A stretch of 64,000 bases of DNA from Ignavibacteria bacterium (GTDB lineage Bacteria > Bacteroidota > Ignavibacteria > Ignavibacteriales > Ignavibacteriaceae). The stretch lies in NCBI GenBank assembly GCA_021286645.1, contig JAJTBZ010000022.1, positions 21,272-85,271 of the forward strand, given 5' to 3'. The first letter of the stretch is position 1; each line of letters opens with the position of its first letter. Both the position numbers and the translations under genes were made by a program. The notes under the pieces are model-generated. The model made no database searches, was not told the origin of the DNA, and saw nothing but the letters and a program-made list of their open reading frames with translations. Shown one piece after another: positions 17,424 to 27,160 of the stretch.

Positions 17424-20400
17424 ATGGATTTTTCTACATACAGCCGGCTGAAATATTGGCATATTTTTGTCCTCTCAGCCATTATTATTCTCCTGTTCGC
17501 CGGCGGAGGACTATTATTTTTTAACTATTCTGCAAATGAAATACGCACTGAAAAACACAATGACCTGAGTACCATTGCAGAAGTAAAGTACAACCAGCTG
17601 AAAGCCTGGCGGGCAGAACGTATGGCAGATGCCCTGCTGCTTTCCAAAAGCCCTTTCTTTATTACCAGCTTACAACGTTTCATTGGCGCCGACCAGGATA
17701 CTAAATTACGAAGTGAAATAGCAGAACGCTTAACCCTTACAGTCGACTACGACCATTACCGCAATGTTGTATTAATCCGGCCCGATCTGAAAAACCTTAT
17801 CTCCGTAGATGAGTCACGAACCTCATTATCCGCGTATCAACAGCAGAAAATCCATGAGGCAATTCATCTTGGCGAAGCAATGTTTACCGACTTATACCTG
17901 AGCGGGCAGGATAGCCTGCCACAGATGGATCTTATTGCCCCCGTTTATACTGCAAATAATTCATTGCTTGCAATTCTTATTTTCCAGATCGATCCCGAAG
18001 AATACCTGTACCCGTTATTAAAAGACTGGCCGGTGCCGAGCCAAACTTCCGAAGTTTTACTGGTACGCAAAGAAGGTGACCGCGTGGTATTCTTAAATGA
18101 GCTGCGCCATAACAATGAAAAGGCACTCCATTTTTCTTTGCCTGTTAGCAGAACCGACATGCCCGCGGTGCAGGCAGTGAATGGAAAGACCGGCATCGTA
18201 AGCGGTAACGACTACCGTGGTGTTCCGGTAATTGCCGATATCAGACCCATTAACGGCACTTCCTGGTTCATGGTTGCTAAGATCGATGAGCAGGAAGCGT
18301 TTCAGGAATTGCACTTCCGTACCCTTGTAATTGTACTCTTTGTACTCAGCCTGCTGATACTTTCCAGCGTTGTTGTTATGATGTATATATATTCCCGGCA
18401 GCGGAATGTATATAAAGAATTGTATGCCAACGAAAAGAAACTCCGCGAAGAACATCAGGAGTTCAGAACTACTTTATACAGTATCGGCGACGCGGTTATA
18501 ACAACCGATACACGCGGTTATGTTCGTGAAATGAATCCCGTTGCCGAAAAACTGACCGGCTGGACGGAAGCAGAAGCCGCAGGGCAGCCACTCGATAAGG
18601 TTTTCGTAATTATTAACGAAGAAACAAGGCGGCCCGTTACTAACCCCGCTTCTATTGTACTGGCAAAGGGAATCATTGTCGGTCTGGCAAACCATACATT
18701 ATTAATTTCCCGCCAGGGTAATGAAATACCCATTGCCGATAGCGGCGCGCCGATTATTAATGAAGAAAATGAAATTTGCGGCGTTGTATTGGTATTTCGC
18801 GATCAAACCGAAGAGCGTACTGCCGAAGCAGCATTAACAGAAAGCGAAGAACGCTTCCGCTCTTTATTCCGTAATATGGCCGAAGGTGTTGCATTACACG
18901 AATTGGTATTTGGCGAAAATGATGTTCCTGTTGATTATGTAATTGTAAACTGTAACCACGCGTACGAAAATATTTTTGGTATTGAAAAAACCGATATTCT
19001 TTCGAAACCTGCTTCAACTATTCCCGGATGGATACAGGCGAAGTACCTGAAAGAATACGCGAATGTTGCCATATCGGGCGCACCGTTGACATTCGAATTG
19101 CACGATACGGAAAAAGACAAGCATTTCGTTATATCGGTTGCAACATGGGGACGCGCGGGGTTCGCCACTATAGTTACCGATATCACCGAGCGTATTAAAT
19201 ATGCCGAAGCACTTTGGTCGCAGCAGCAGCGCATGGCCCTGCATGTAGAACAAACTCCTATCGCCGTTATCGAATGGGATGCCTCGTTCTGTGTTACCGA
19301 ATGGAACGCGGCCGCCGAACACATGTTCGGGTACTCACGCGAAGAAGCTCGCGGCCGGCATATTAACTCCCTGCTCATACCACCCGAATTTCATAAAGAT
19401 ATCGATAACCTGCATAAAGAAATCCTTTGCTACAAACAAAGCCGGCAGGGTATTAATAAAAATCTTACCCGTTCCGGGAAAAGAATTACTATTGAATGGA
19501 TAATTACTCCGCTGGTTGATGCACACGGAACAGTGCTTGGCTTCACTTCGCTATGCGAAGATATCAGCTCCCGTATTGCCCATGAAGAAGCCTTACGCGA
19601 AAGCGAAGAGCGGTTTAGAAGAATTTTTGAAGAATCCGCCGATCCGATTTTACTGCTGAACGATTCACACTTTTTTGATTGCAACCCGACTACACTGCGC
19701 AAATTAGGTTATACCAGCCGTGAAGATATTATCGGAAAGACACCCGCCGAACTTTCGCCGGAATATCAGCCTGATGGGCAACTGTCTTCCGAAAAGGCCA
19801 AAGAAGTAATAGCTGCGGCTAAAAAACGTGGATTCAATTGTTTTGAATGGGCACATACAACAGCTTCGGGCGAAATGATTATTTTCGAGGTGATGCTGAC
19901 CCCCTTTAAGTTACACGGCGAAACGATTTACCATGTAATGTGGCGCGATATAACCGAACGCCGCATGCTGATGAGCCAGCTTATTGAAGCAAAAGAAAAA
20001 GCAGAAGAAATGACCCGCATAAAATCCAATTTCTTCGCGAATATGAGTCACGAGCTGCGCACACCGTTAATCGGTATCCTCGGTTATTCGGAAGTATTAC
20101 AAGACCGGCTGATCGGGCAGGATGAATTAAATAAAATGGCTGCTACCATTAATATGGGCGGAACCCGCTTACTGGAAACCCTGAACCTGATTCTGAATAT
20201 CTCAAAAATTGAAGCCTCGAAAGTGGATATTACCATGCAGCCGGTTAATATTTGCAGAATTCTCAGCGAAACTCATACGCTTTATGCTTCCGCTGCAGAA
20301 AAGAAAGGCTTACAATTCGACTTTACTACCGTTGAAGAAAATATCTACTGCGATCTCGATGAAAAACTCTTCCGCGATATTTTACATAACCTTGTGAATA

Positions 20401-21146
20401 ACGCGGTGAAATATACCGAGCGGGGACGCATCTGGATAGCCGTTAAGAAAACCCCGCACGATGCGGTTATTGAATTCGGTGATACAGGCATTGGTATCGC
20501 CAAAGAAAAACAATCGGTCATTTGGGAAGAATTCCGGCAGGTAAGCGAGGGCTTCGGAAGAAGTTTTGAAGGCTCGGGCCTGGGATTAACCCTTACAAAA
20601 AAATATATCAACCTCTTAGGCGGCACAATTGCATTGCTAAGCGAGGAGAAAAAAGGTTCACTGTTTACCGTTACTTTCCCGCTTATTCAGAAATCGGCTT
20701 TACACCCGACTGACCTGGACCTCATCGATGATGCCATTGAATCAATTCCTGCTACAGAGGATATTGAACATAATCGGCTGCTCTTCGTTGAAGATGATCA
20801 CATATCACGGGAAATTGTTTCGATGATGCTGCAGGATCGGTTCATACTGGATATAGTAACCGATGCCGAAGAAGCTCTCGTTCAGGTAATGAAACACAAA
20901 TACGATGCGGTGTTAATGGATATTAATCTCGGTAAAGATATTGACGGGGTTGAATTAACACGCCGCATTAAACGGCTTCCCGGCTATCAGGATATACCCT
21001 ATATAGCCGTTACCGCCTATGCCATGAGCACCGAGCGTGAAGAATTTCTTTCCAAAGGATTAACGCATTATCTCTCGAAACCTTTCAGCAGGGCTCAACT
21101 GATTCAGGTGTTGGTTGACGCGCTTTCGACTAAGGTATCGGAATAA
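17424..21146 (+). CDS. Large membrane hybrid histidine kinase with four PAS domains
   Basis: The 1240-residue protein has a membrane helix (about 12-34), a periplasmic Cache-like sensor (about 40-290), a second helix (about 293-316), four PAS domains (about 350-470, 475-590, 595-715 and 725-850), a phosphoacceptor domain with His876 in NMSHELRTP, an ATPase domain (NAVKYT, DTGIGIA, GSGLGLT), and a receiver domain with Asp1166 in LMDINLG. Its kinase core closely resembles that of the kinase at 46160-47986 (both have IWEEFRQVSEG- or IWDEFRQVSEG-type segments). It stands alone on the plus strand, flanked by minus-strand genes, with no response regulator beside it. The start codon is preceded by GGAAAAC. 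Confidence 0.92.
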   Translation: MDFSTYSRLKYWHIFVLSAIIILLFAGGGLLFFNYSANEIRTEKHNDLSTIAEVKYNQLKAWRAERMADALLLSKSPFFITSLQRFIGADQDTKLRSEIAERLTLTVDYDHYRNVVLIRPDLKNLISVDESRTSLSAYQQQKIHEAIHLGEAMFTDLYLSGQDSLPQMDLIAPVYTANNSLLAILIFQIDPEEYLYPLLKDWPVPSQTSEVLLVRKEGDRVVFLNELRHNNEKALHFSLPVSRTDMPAVQAVNGKTGIVSGNDYRGVPVIADIRPINGTSWFMVAKIDEQEAFQELHFRTLVIVLFVLSLLILSSVVVMMYIYSRQRNVYKELYANEKKLREEHQEFRTTLYSIGDAVITTDTRGYVREMNPVAEKLTGWTEAEAAGQPLDKVFVIINEETRRPVTNPASIVLAKGIIVGLANHTLLISRQGNEIPIADSGAPIINEENEICGVVLVFRDQTEERTAEAALTESEERFRSLFRNMAEGVALHELVFGENDVPVDYVIVNCNHAYENIFGIEKTDILSKPASTIPGWIQAKYLKEYANVAISGAPLTFELHDTEKDKHFVISVATWGRAGFATIVTDITERIKYAEALWSQQQRMALHVEQTPIAVIEWDASFCVTEWNAAAEHMFGYSREEARGRHINSLLIPPEFHKDIDNLHKEILCYKQSRQGINKNLTRSGKRITIEWIITPLVDAHGTVLGFTSLCEDISSRIAHEEALRESEERFRRIFEESADPILLLNDSHFFDCNPTTLRKLGYTSREDIIGKTPAELSPEYQPDGQLSSEKAKEVIAAAKKRGFNCFEWAHTTASGEMIIFEVMLTPFKLHGETIYHVMWRDITERRMLMSQLIEAKEKAEEMTRIKSNFFANMSHELRTPLIGILGYSEVLQDRLIGQDELNKMAATINMGGTRLLETLNLILNISKIEASKVDITMQPVNICRILSETHTLYASAAEKKGLQFDFTTVEENIYCDLDEKLFRDILHNLVNNAVKYTERGRIWIAVKKTPHDAVIEFGDTGIGIAKEKQSVIWEEFRQVSEGFGRSFEGSGLGLTLTKKYINLLGGTIALLSEEKKGSLFTVTFPLIQKSALHPTDLDLIDDAIESIPATEDIEHNRLLFVEDDHISREIVSMMLQDRFILDIVTDAEEALVQVMKHKYDAVLMDINLGKDIDGVELTRRIKRLPGYQDIPYIAVTAYAMSTEREEFLSKGLTHYLSKPFSRAQLIQVLVDALSTKVSE

Positions 21147-21164
21147 CGGAACAAAAAAGTTAGT

Positions 21165-24100
21165 TTATCGGTAATTACAGGGCCTGCCTCTTTCGGCAAA
21201 TATACAATACGGGCAGTGCTCTGTTCGTTTTTTGGGGTTAGAGTCCTGAATATGCTGAAACATGTCATGCAGTTCCAGCTGAACCGTTGATATATCTTCA
21301 GTGGTGTAATGGAAACGACGTGAATGTTCGGGGGCAGATATAAACGCGAGCCAGGTTTCTATAGGTTTATTCATACCTTGCAGGCGCGATACCAGATACG
21401 CGTAGAACGCGAGCTGCTTTTCATATCCCTCGTATTTTTTAGCGGAGCTGTCTATAGGCGCCCTGTCTGATTTATAATCTACAATTATTATTTTATCCTG
21501 CCCGGTAATTAACCGGTCAACAATACCAAATAAACTGAATTGATCTTCCTGCAACAATACCGCGTATTCAGTTTTATATTCCGGATAACTGACCGTATTG
21601 CGGTAAAAATCCGATTCCGTAAATGCCGTGTATAGTTTTTTTATATCTGCCTTCAACGCCGCGCGTGTAGCCGCATCCAGCCCCTGATGTAATTGTACTA
21701 TTTGTTCAACCCTGTCATCAATGCCGCTTACCGTGCATTCCTCTTCAAGCAGCTTATGCAGAATCTGTCCCCGCAGCACCGGTTCGGGTGTAACAAAAGT
21801 TGAAGGCCCTTCCGGTGATTGATTTTCATAGTCTTCCCACGCGTCAAGTTTGTTTAATAAGGCGTGCATGCGTACATTATAAAGCAGGTGGTATTTCAGG
21901 GGGCATTGAGAGTACGCGGCAAATTGTGAGGCGGAAATAATATATTCCCTGCCTGTACGCGGTAACGGGGTAATATCGTACTCGCGGGCAATAGCGGTAC
22001 CGCTGTCCTCAATACACACTTCGGCTTCAATTTCGCACTGTGTTATAACGGGCATTACTATTTTTCTGTGTTCCGAAGAACTGACATACAAATCGCCATC
22101 CGGGCGCAGCCGTTTAACATACCCTTCTATAGCGGCATTGCCGGCCGAAACAGATATTCCCAATGAAGAGATAATCATTTCAAGGTAACTGTTTGCTGTT
22201 GCGGTTCCCGCTTTTTTTAAAGTAGCGCATAAAAACAATTCTTCCCGCGCGCGCGTAAGAGCCACGTACAACAACCTTTTTTCTTCGGCATATTCCATTT
22301 CGCTTTGAATTGCTTCAGCAAGGCCATACACCGGCGGTTTAACACGCTCTTCAAAATAATCAGCGCTGCCGGGCAGCGGGAAAACGATTCCAAAATTTTT
22401 ATCGGTAATGAGTGATGTACCGAACTGCCCTTTACTCTTCGTGCTGTGATTCATATCCGCCAGAAAAACAATGGGGAATTGCAGTCCTTTGGAAGCATGG
22501 ATACTCATTAAACGCAGGCTGTCTTCCGATGAATTTACCAGCGCGTAGGCTTCGTTTTCCAACTCAACAGAAGCGCTTTTCAGATATTCAACAAAATCAT
22601 ATAATATCCTGAAACCCTCAAGTTCAAATTGACGGGCGTGGAAACGTAATTTCCTGATATTTGCAAAAATCTGCCCGGCATTTTCTCTGCGGGCAATTAT
22701 TGCTAAATACGGCGTGTCGGTATATAACCGGTAGAGTATCTCGGAAATGGAACTGGTCTTCGCTGCAAGTATATGGGCGTTAAGCGTTGCAACGCATTGT
22801 TCAAACCGCGAACCGGCGGGCTTACTCCTCGCGTATTGCTGCAATCGCTCGAATAAATTACCGCTGCCATTTACCCGCATGGAAAACAAATCATTATCGC
22901 TTACCATAAAGAACGGCGAACGTAATATTCCGGCCAGGGCTGCATCGTTCGAGGATGATATAAGAAATTGCAGATAATTTAAAACATCCAGTACGCATTG
23001 TGCCTGAAAGAAGCCTTTACCGCCAATAATGCTGAACGGTATTTTATATCGCGAGAGCAGCGGACGGTATATTTCAAACACGCTCTTTGTCCGCGATAGT
23101 ATCACCATATCGCTCCATCGTAATTGGGGGCGTTCTTTCTTTAGCTCCAATATTTTCGCTATCACCAGTTCAGCCTCGGGAATGCTGTTTTCATCCTCGC
23201 TGTTGCTCAGTATAAACGATACCGAACCGGGTTCCTCGGTATCTTTGGCACAAATAGTTTCTTCGAACGCCACTTCATTAAACAAATGCACGGGATTTGC
23301 AAACAGGTGCCGGAAGATTTCGTTAATAAACAGGCATAATCCCGGCGACATGCGAAATGAATCGGGCAATGATAATACTTCGCCTTCGGGTGTTGCCTTC
23401 CGGATATCCTCCCGTGTACGCGCGAATACCTCTATATCGGCATTCCTGAACATATAAATACTTTGCTTCTCATCTCCAACCACGAACAGGTTGCCTTGTT
23501 GTAAATCATTGAGCAGCGGTTTGAATATTTCATATTGCAGTGTATTTGTGTCCTGGTATTCATCCACCATAATGTATTTGAACCTGCCGGCAAGCGCCCT
23601 GCGAACATGCTCAAGTTTCAGTATTCCACGGGTTAGCAGAAGCATATCGGTAAAATCAAGCGCGCTCTTTTGCTTTTTCCGTTGCGTATACAATTCCAAT
23701 ATTTCAAACAGCATGGTAATAAGCTCTCCCCGTACTGTAACGGTGCGGGTAAACGTGCCGGTGTTAATACTGCCATCGGCATTGTATGCTTCGCCGATAA
23801 TAAAGCAAAAATCACGAAACCGGCAAATTTCCGTCAGCTCTTTTTCTAAACCAGCCTGAGCATCTTTTGAAATATATTTTTTTGCAAGGAAACCAACAGT
23901 AGTTTTTGTCATGGCCGCCTGGCAATATGCAATTGCCAATTCCGCCTTTTTATATGTACTGTTGCCGGGCTGTTGTAATTGCCGAACGATATCATCTACC
24001 GCTTTATAGCCGGAAAGTTTTTCATCTGCCGCTATATTATGCACGCTCTCAACTGCCTGCATAAATCGGGGCTCGACAGAAGTAAAAAATTCTTCAACTA

Positions 24101-24713
24101 TCCGTTCGAACTGCCGTATTAACAGTCTGCCTGCTTCCTCCGCGCTTATCCCGGAAGAGAGTACGGGCTGTACCAGAAAATTTTCCCGATTCCTTATCAA
24201 TGAGATAAAAATATTCTTTAACCGTTCAGACCCGCCAAAAATTCTGCTTAATCGTTTTTCGACCGGGCGGTTTACTTCCTGTCGGGAGACAAAACTGATA
24301 CTTTCGGCTATCAGTGTACTTTCGCTGTATTCATCCAGCGGGCTAAACCCGGGATCAATTTCCGCCTCAACCGGAAATTCGCGCAGCAGATCGGCACAGA
24401 ACGAGTGAATAGTACAGATGTGGGCGGAAACCAACTGTTTACGTATATCTTCAAGTTTCGCGCGCCCGGCAGGTGTATCGGCATCGGAGAGTTTTTTCTC
24501 AATTTGAACTGCAATTTCGTTGTAGAGTTCGGAAGCGGCAAGTTTGGTAAAGGTAATCGCGGCTATCTGCTGCAGAGCGACCTGCTCGTGCAAAATAATA
24601 TCCATGAAACGACGGGTAAGAACAAATGTCTTTCCCGATCCCGCGTTAGCGGTAAGACTGATATGTTTTTGGTAATTAAGCGCCCGTTGCTGGTGCGGTG
24701 TAACCGATGGCAT
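21165..24713 (-). CDS. AddA/RecB-like helicase-nuclease with a probable Fe-S cluster
   Basis: The 1182 residues form a UvrD-type superfamily 1 helicase fused to a RecB-type nuclease. Helicase motifs seen: Q motif Gln8, Walker A ANAGSGKT (22-29), VDEYQDTN, GDEKQSIYMFR, and ESKGLQ-like HASKGLQ with VALTRAREE. The C-terminal nuclease has GIVDRL, VDYKSD and QLAFYAY, the core residues of the PD-(D/E)xK fold. Cysteines at SQCPLKYH and in the last 20 residues (CPYC then PC) match the spacing of a nuclease-bound 4Fe-4S cluster. It should process DNA double-strand breaks for recombination. A usual partner (AddB) is not adjacent; the gene follows a histidine kinase by 6 bases. Confidence 0.88.
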   Translation of the reverse strand: MPSVTPHQQRALNYQKHISLTANAGSGKTFVLTRRFMDIILHEQVALQQIAAITFTKLAASELYNEIAVQIEKKLSDADTPAGRAKLEDIRKQLVSAHICTIHSFCADLLREFPVEAEIDPGFSPLDEYSESTLIAESISFVSRQEVNRPVEKRLSRIFGGSERLKNIFISLIRNRENFLVQPVLSSGISAEEAGRLLIRQFERIVEEFFTSVEPRFMQAVESVHNIAADEKLSGYKAVDDIVRQLQQPGNSTYKKAELAIAYCQAAMTKTTVGFLAKKYISKDAQAGLEKELTEICRFRDFCFIIGEAYNADGSINTGTFTRTVTVRGELITMLFEILELYTQRKKQKSALDFTDMLLLTRGILKLEHVRRALAGRFKYIMVDEYQDTNTLQYEIFKPLLNDLQQGNLFVVGDEKQSIYMFRNADIEVFARTREDIRKATPEGEVLSLPDSFRMSPGLCLFINEIFRHLFANPVHLFNEVAFEETICAKDTEEPGSVSFILSNSEDENSIPEAELVIAKILELKKERPQLRWSDMVILSRTKSVFEIYRPLLSRYKIPFSIIGGKGFFQAQCVLDVLNYLQFLISSSNDAALAGILRSPFFMVSDNDLFSMRVNGSGNLFERLQQYARSKPAGSRFEQCVATLNAHILAAKTSSISEILYRLYTDTPYLAIIARRENAGQIFANIRKLRFHARQFELEGFRILYDFVEYLKSASVELENEAYALVNSSEDSLRLMSIHASKGLQFPIVFLADMNHSTKSKGQFGTSLITDKNFGIVFPLPGSADYFEERVKPPVYGLAEAIQSEMEYAEEKRLLYVALTRAREELFLCATLKKAGTATANSYLEMIISSLGISVSAGNAAIEGYVKRLRPDGDLYVSSSEHRKIVMPVITQCEIEAEVCIEDSGTAIAREYDITPLPRTGREYIISASQFAAYSQCPLKYHLLYNVRMHALLNKLDAWEDYENQSPEGPSTFVTPEPVLRGQILHKLLEEECTVSGIDDRVEQIVQLHQGLDAATRAALKADIKKLYTAFTESDFYRNTVSYPEYKTEYAVLLQEDQFSLFGIVDRLITGQDKIIIVDYKSDRAPIDSSAKKYEGYEKQLAFYAYLVSRLQGMNKPIETWLAFISAPEHSRRFHYTTEDISTVQLELHDMFQHIQDSNPKKRTEHCPYCIFAERGRPCNYR

Positions 24714-24719
24714 ATCCTC

Positions 24720-26183
24720 TCAGGCTTTTGGTAGTGAAAATATAAAAGTGCTGCCAACGCCCAATTTACTCTCAACTACAATTGTGCCCCCGCAACGCTC
24801 AATCATTTCTTTACACAACAGCAGGCCCAACCCGGTACCTTTTTCGCCGGCAGTTCCAACGCTTGTATGTTGTGCATCCATCCGGAAAAGCATTTCCTTT
24901 TCCTCCTTGCGCATGCCCACGCCGGTATCTTCAACAGAGATAAGTATAAAGGATTCCTGCTCGGTGCTGCTGAGGGTAATTTTACCACCCTCATTGGTAA
25001 ATTTGATTGCATTCGATATAAGGTTACGTGTTACAGTTTGCACCATGTTTAAGTCGGCCTTTACCAAATGCTTTACCGCCACATCATTAATAAGCTCTAT
25101 ACCCTTATTCTCTGCCACCAGGCGCAGCAATTCAATAGCTCCCGCGCATACCATTTTCACATTCAGCACTTCAGGGTTATACGTCATTTTCCCGGTTTGC
25201 AGTCGTGTCCAATTCAGCAGATTTTCCAGCAGCTTATACGTGTTAATACTCAGGCCGTCTATTGAATTGATAATTTCTTTCCGGTCATCATCGGAAAGGT
25301 TATCATACTCCGTGTGTAAAATTTTCGAATATCCCAACAGGCCCTGAAACGGTCCGCGCAGGTCGTGCGATATAATAGAGAAAAACTTATCTTTTGCAGC
25401 GTTAAGCTCGCGTAATTCATCGGCATAACTCTGCATTGCTATTTCAATTTCTTTTTTCTCGGTAATATCATTAATTACCATCAGCAAATGCGATTCATCA
25501 TTCATCTTAAAACCGGTAAGAAAACAGTCGAGCCACATTTCTTTACCGAAACTGGACAGGTAATGAATCTCTTTATGAACTTCAAGCTGATTCCTGAGGG
25601 TATGAAGCGCCAAATCGTATAGCTCGGAGCGTTTCCACGAACGGATCTGGTGAAAATTATGCGAGATCATCATATCAATGGAAGGGGCGCCGACAATATC
25701 GGCGTACGCGCGGTTACATGATTTGCACTGCCCGGTTGAATCATATGTAGAAATACCGATTGGCGACGACTGCAATACGCGCGATGAAAAATTTAACGCG
25801 TTTTCCAGTTCGCGCTCCTGGCGTTTTCGCAAGGTAACATCTCTCGCTGCCGAGTACACCAGTTCACCCACAGATTGCGACCGCCACTCGAGCCACTTGT
25901 ATGAGCCATCCTTGCAACGAAAGCGATTATCGAATTCAATTACCGATTTTCCCTGACGAAGATCTGTTAACGAGGATATAGTGGTAATACGGTCTTCATT
26001 ATGCACAAAGTCCAGAAAATTCACTCCCTCCAGTTCTTCCAGCTTATAACCCAGGGCCCGCTCCCATTCAAAATTCAATTTTCTTAAAGTTCCGGAGTAG
26101 TCGGAAATACAGAATAAATCGACGCCGAGATTAAAAAAGTAAAAATACCCGTATTCGGCTTCGTCGTTAAATTGCGCGTTCAT
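24720..26183 (-). CDS. PAS-PAS sensor histidine kinase
   Basis: The start is taken at ATG 26183; a TTG nine bases upstream is an alternative. The 487 residues hold two PAS domains (about 10-125 and 130-250; the first ends with DVTLRKRQ, the second with NDITEKKE), a phosphoacceptor domain with His273 in IISHDLRGP, and an ATPase domain with NAIKFT, DTGVGMR and GTGLGLL. No membrane segment or receiver is present, so it is a soluble orthodox kinase. Its core resembles that of the REC-kinase at 8759-9931. It lies 6 bases upstream of the AddA-like gene and the two are probably one transcript. No cognate response regulator is adjacent. Confidence 0.9.
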   Translation of the reverse strand: MNAQFNDEAEYGYFYFFNLGVDLFCISDYSGTLRKLNFEWERALGYKLEELEGVNFLDFVHNEDRITTISSLTDLRQGKSVIEFDNRFRCKDGSYKWLEWRSQSVGELVYSAARDVTLRKRQERELENALNFSSRVLQSSPIGISTYDSTGQCKSCNRAYADIVGAPSIDMMISHNFHQIRSWKRSELYDLALHTLRNQLEVHKEIHYLSSFGKEMWLDCFLTGFKMNDESHLLMVINDITEKKEIEIAMQSYADELRELNAAKDKFFSIISHDLRGPFQGLLGYSKILHTEYDNLSDDDRKEIINSIDGLSINTYKLLENLLNWTRLQTGKMTYNPEVLNVKMVCAGAIELLRLVAENKGIELINDVAVKHLVKADLNMVQTVTRNLISNAIKFTNEGGKITLSSTEQESFILISVEDTGVGMRKEEKEMLFRMDAQHTSVGTAGEKGTGLGLLLCKEMIERCGGTIVVESKLGVGSTFIFSLPKA

Positions 26184-26310
26184 AATCAGCAATCGGGTGT
26201 ATATATTTTACATATTGAACAAACAAAATAGCAATTCACTCTTGTTGACAAAAGCACTTTTTTTCATCTTTTACCCTTTACTCTGTATATTCTTATTATG
26301 TTTCTGCATT

Positions 26311-26332
26311 TTTACCCGTAATACCGGGTAAA
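26311..26332. promoter_or_regulatory. Inverted repeat in a divergent intergenic region
   Basis: TTTACCCG (26311-26318) and CGGGTAAA (26325-26332) are a perfect 8-bp inverted repeat with a 6-base spacer. It lies about 60 bases upstream of the plus-strand membrane-protein gene and about 130 bases upstream of the minus-strand kinase. It could be an operator or a small hairpin; nothing decides between these. Confidence 0.35.
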
Positions 26333-26393
26333 CGGGGAACTTAACAGTATTATTTCTGCATTGTGTTTATATAGATTTTACTAACGGACTGGT

Positions 26394-27149
26394 ATGAACA
26401 AGCAAAACCTCATCTTATGGTCGGGCGCGATATTTATCACTTTCCTGGCAGGCTACCTGAAATCGGTTACCGGGCCCAACTTCCCGATGAGCGGTACAAT
26501 TGGTATCGAAGGTCAGCGTATTACCTACCATATTGAACGTAAAGCGCATTTGAAAGATACCCTGCGCCTGCTGATAAGAACCGATATATCGGGCGTAACC
26601 GGTAAAGTGCAGGTTGCCGGCAGGGATTCAGCATATCAATTTACTGCTACCCCCGACAGCCAGTTTATTTCTGCCTGTATCCCCGTTGCATCTCTTCCGG
26701 CCAAACTTCTGTATTCCATCATTTTGCAGTATCATGGTAAAAACTACCCCGTGCCCTATAATGGCGAGCAGTTCACAACCCTGTGCGTGCCAAAGGTTGC
26801 GGATTCATTGCAATTCGTTCACTTTGTAACTCTGTATCTTGGACTGGTGCTAACCCTGAGGGCGGCATTGGATAAATTTGGCGAGGGTAAGCGAACAAAA
26901 AAACTATCGCTTTTCGCGCTTATCTGTTTCGGTTTGTATGGATTTTTTGTTGTACCGGTAATTAATTTTATTGAATTAAATGCTATTAACCGTACGGTAT
27001 TACAGCCGCAGGCAATGTTCTACCCGCTGCCGCTATTGCTGTTTTTCTTCGGCGTGGCTTCGCTTATAGCAATTTTTACGATGAAGAACAGCGAGCTTCC
27101 CGCGTGGCTATTCGCTGCCGGTACTCTGCTGCTTTTCTTCTTCGTGTAA
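26394..27149 (+). CDS. Membrane protein of unknown function
   Basis: The 251 residues start with a membrane helix or uncleaved signal (about 7-24), followed by about 110 residues that read as a beta-rich, exported domain (HIERKAHLKDTLRLLIRTD, VQVAGRDSAYQF). Four further hydrophobic segments lie at roughly 135-156, 170-190, 208-228 and 236-251. No known family or catalytic motif was recognised. The gene converges on mfd with an 11-base gap and is alone on its strand. The role is unknown; the layout (outside beta domain plus C-terminal membrane bundle) would suit a small sensor or envelope factor, but that is a guess. Confidence 0.7.
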   Translation: MNKQNLILWSGAIFITFLAGYLKSVTGPNFPMSGTIGIEGQRITYHIERKAHLKDTLRLLIRTDISGVTGKVQVAGRDSAYQFTATPDSQFISACIPVASLPAKLLYSIILQYHGKNYPVPYNGEQFTTLCVPKVADSLQFVHFVTLYLGLVLTLRAALDKFGEGKRTKKLSLFALICFGLYGFFVVPVINFIELNAINRTVLQPQAMFYPLPLLLFFFGVASLIAIFTMKNSELPAWLFAAGTLLLFFFV

Positions 27150-27160
27150 CTACGGCAGAA

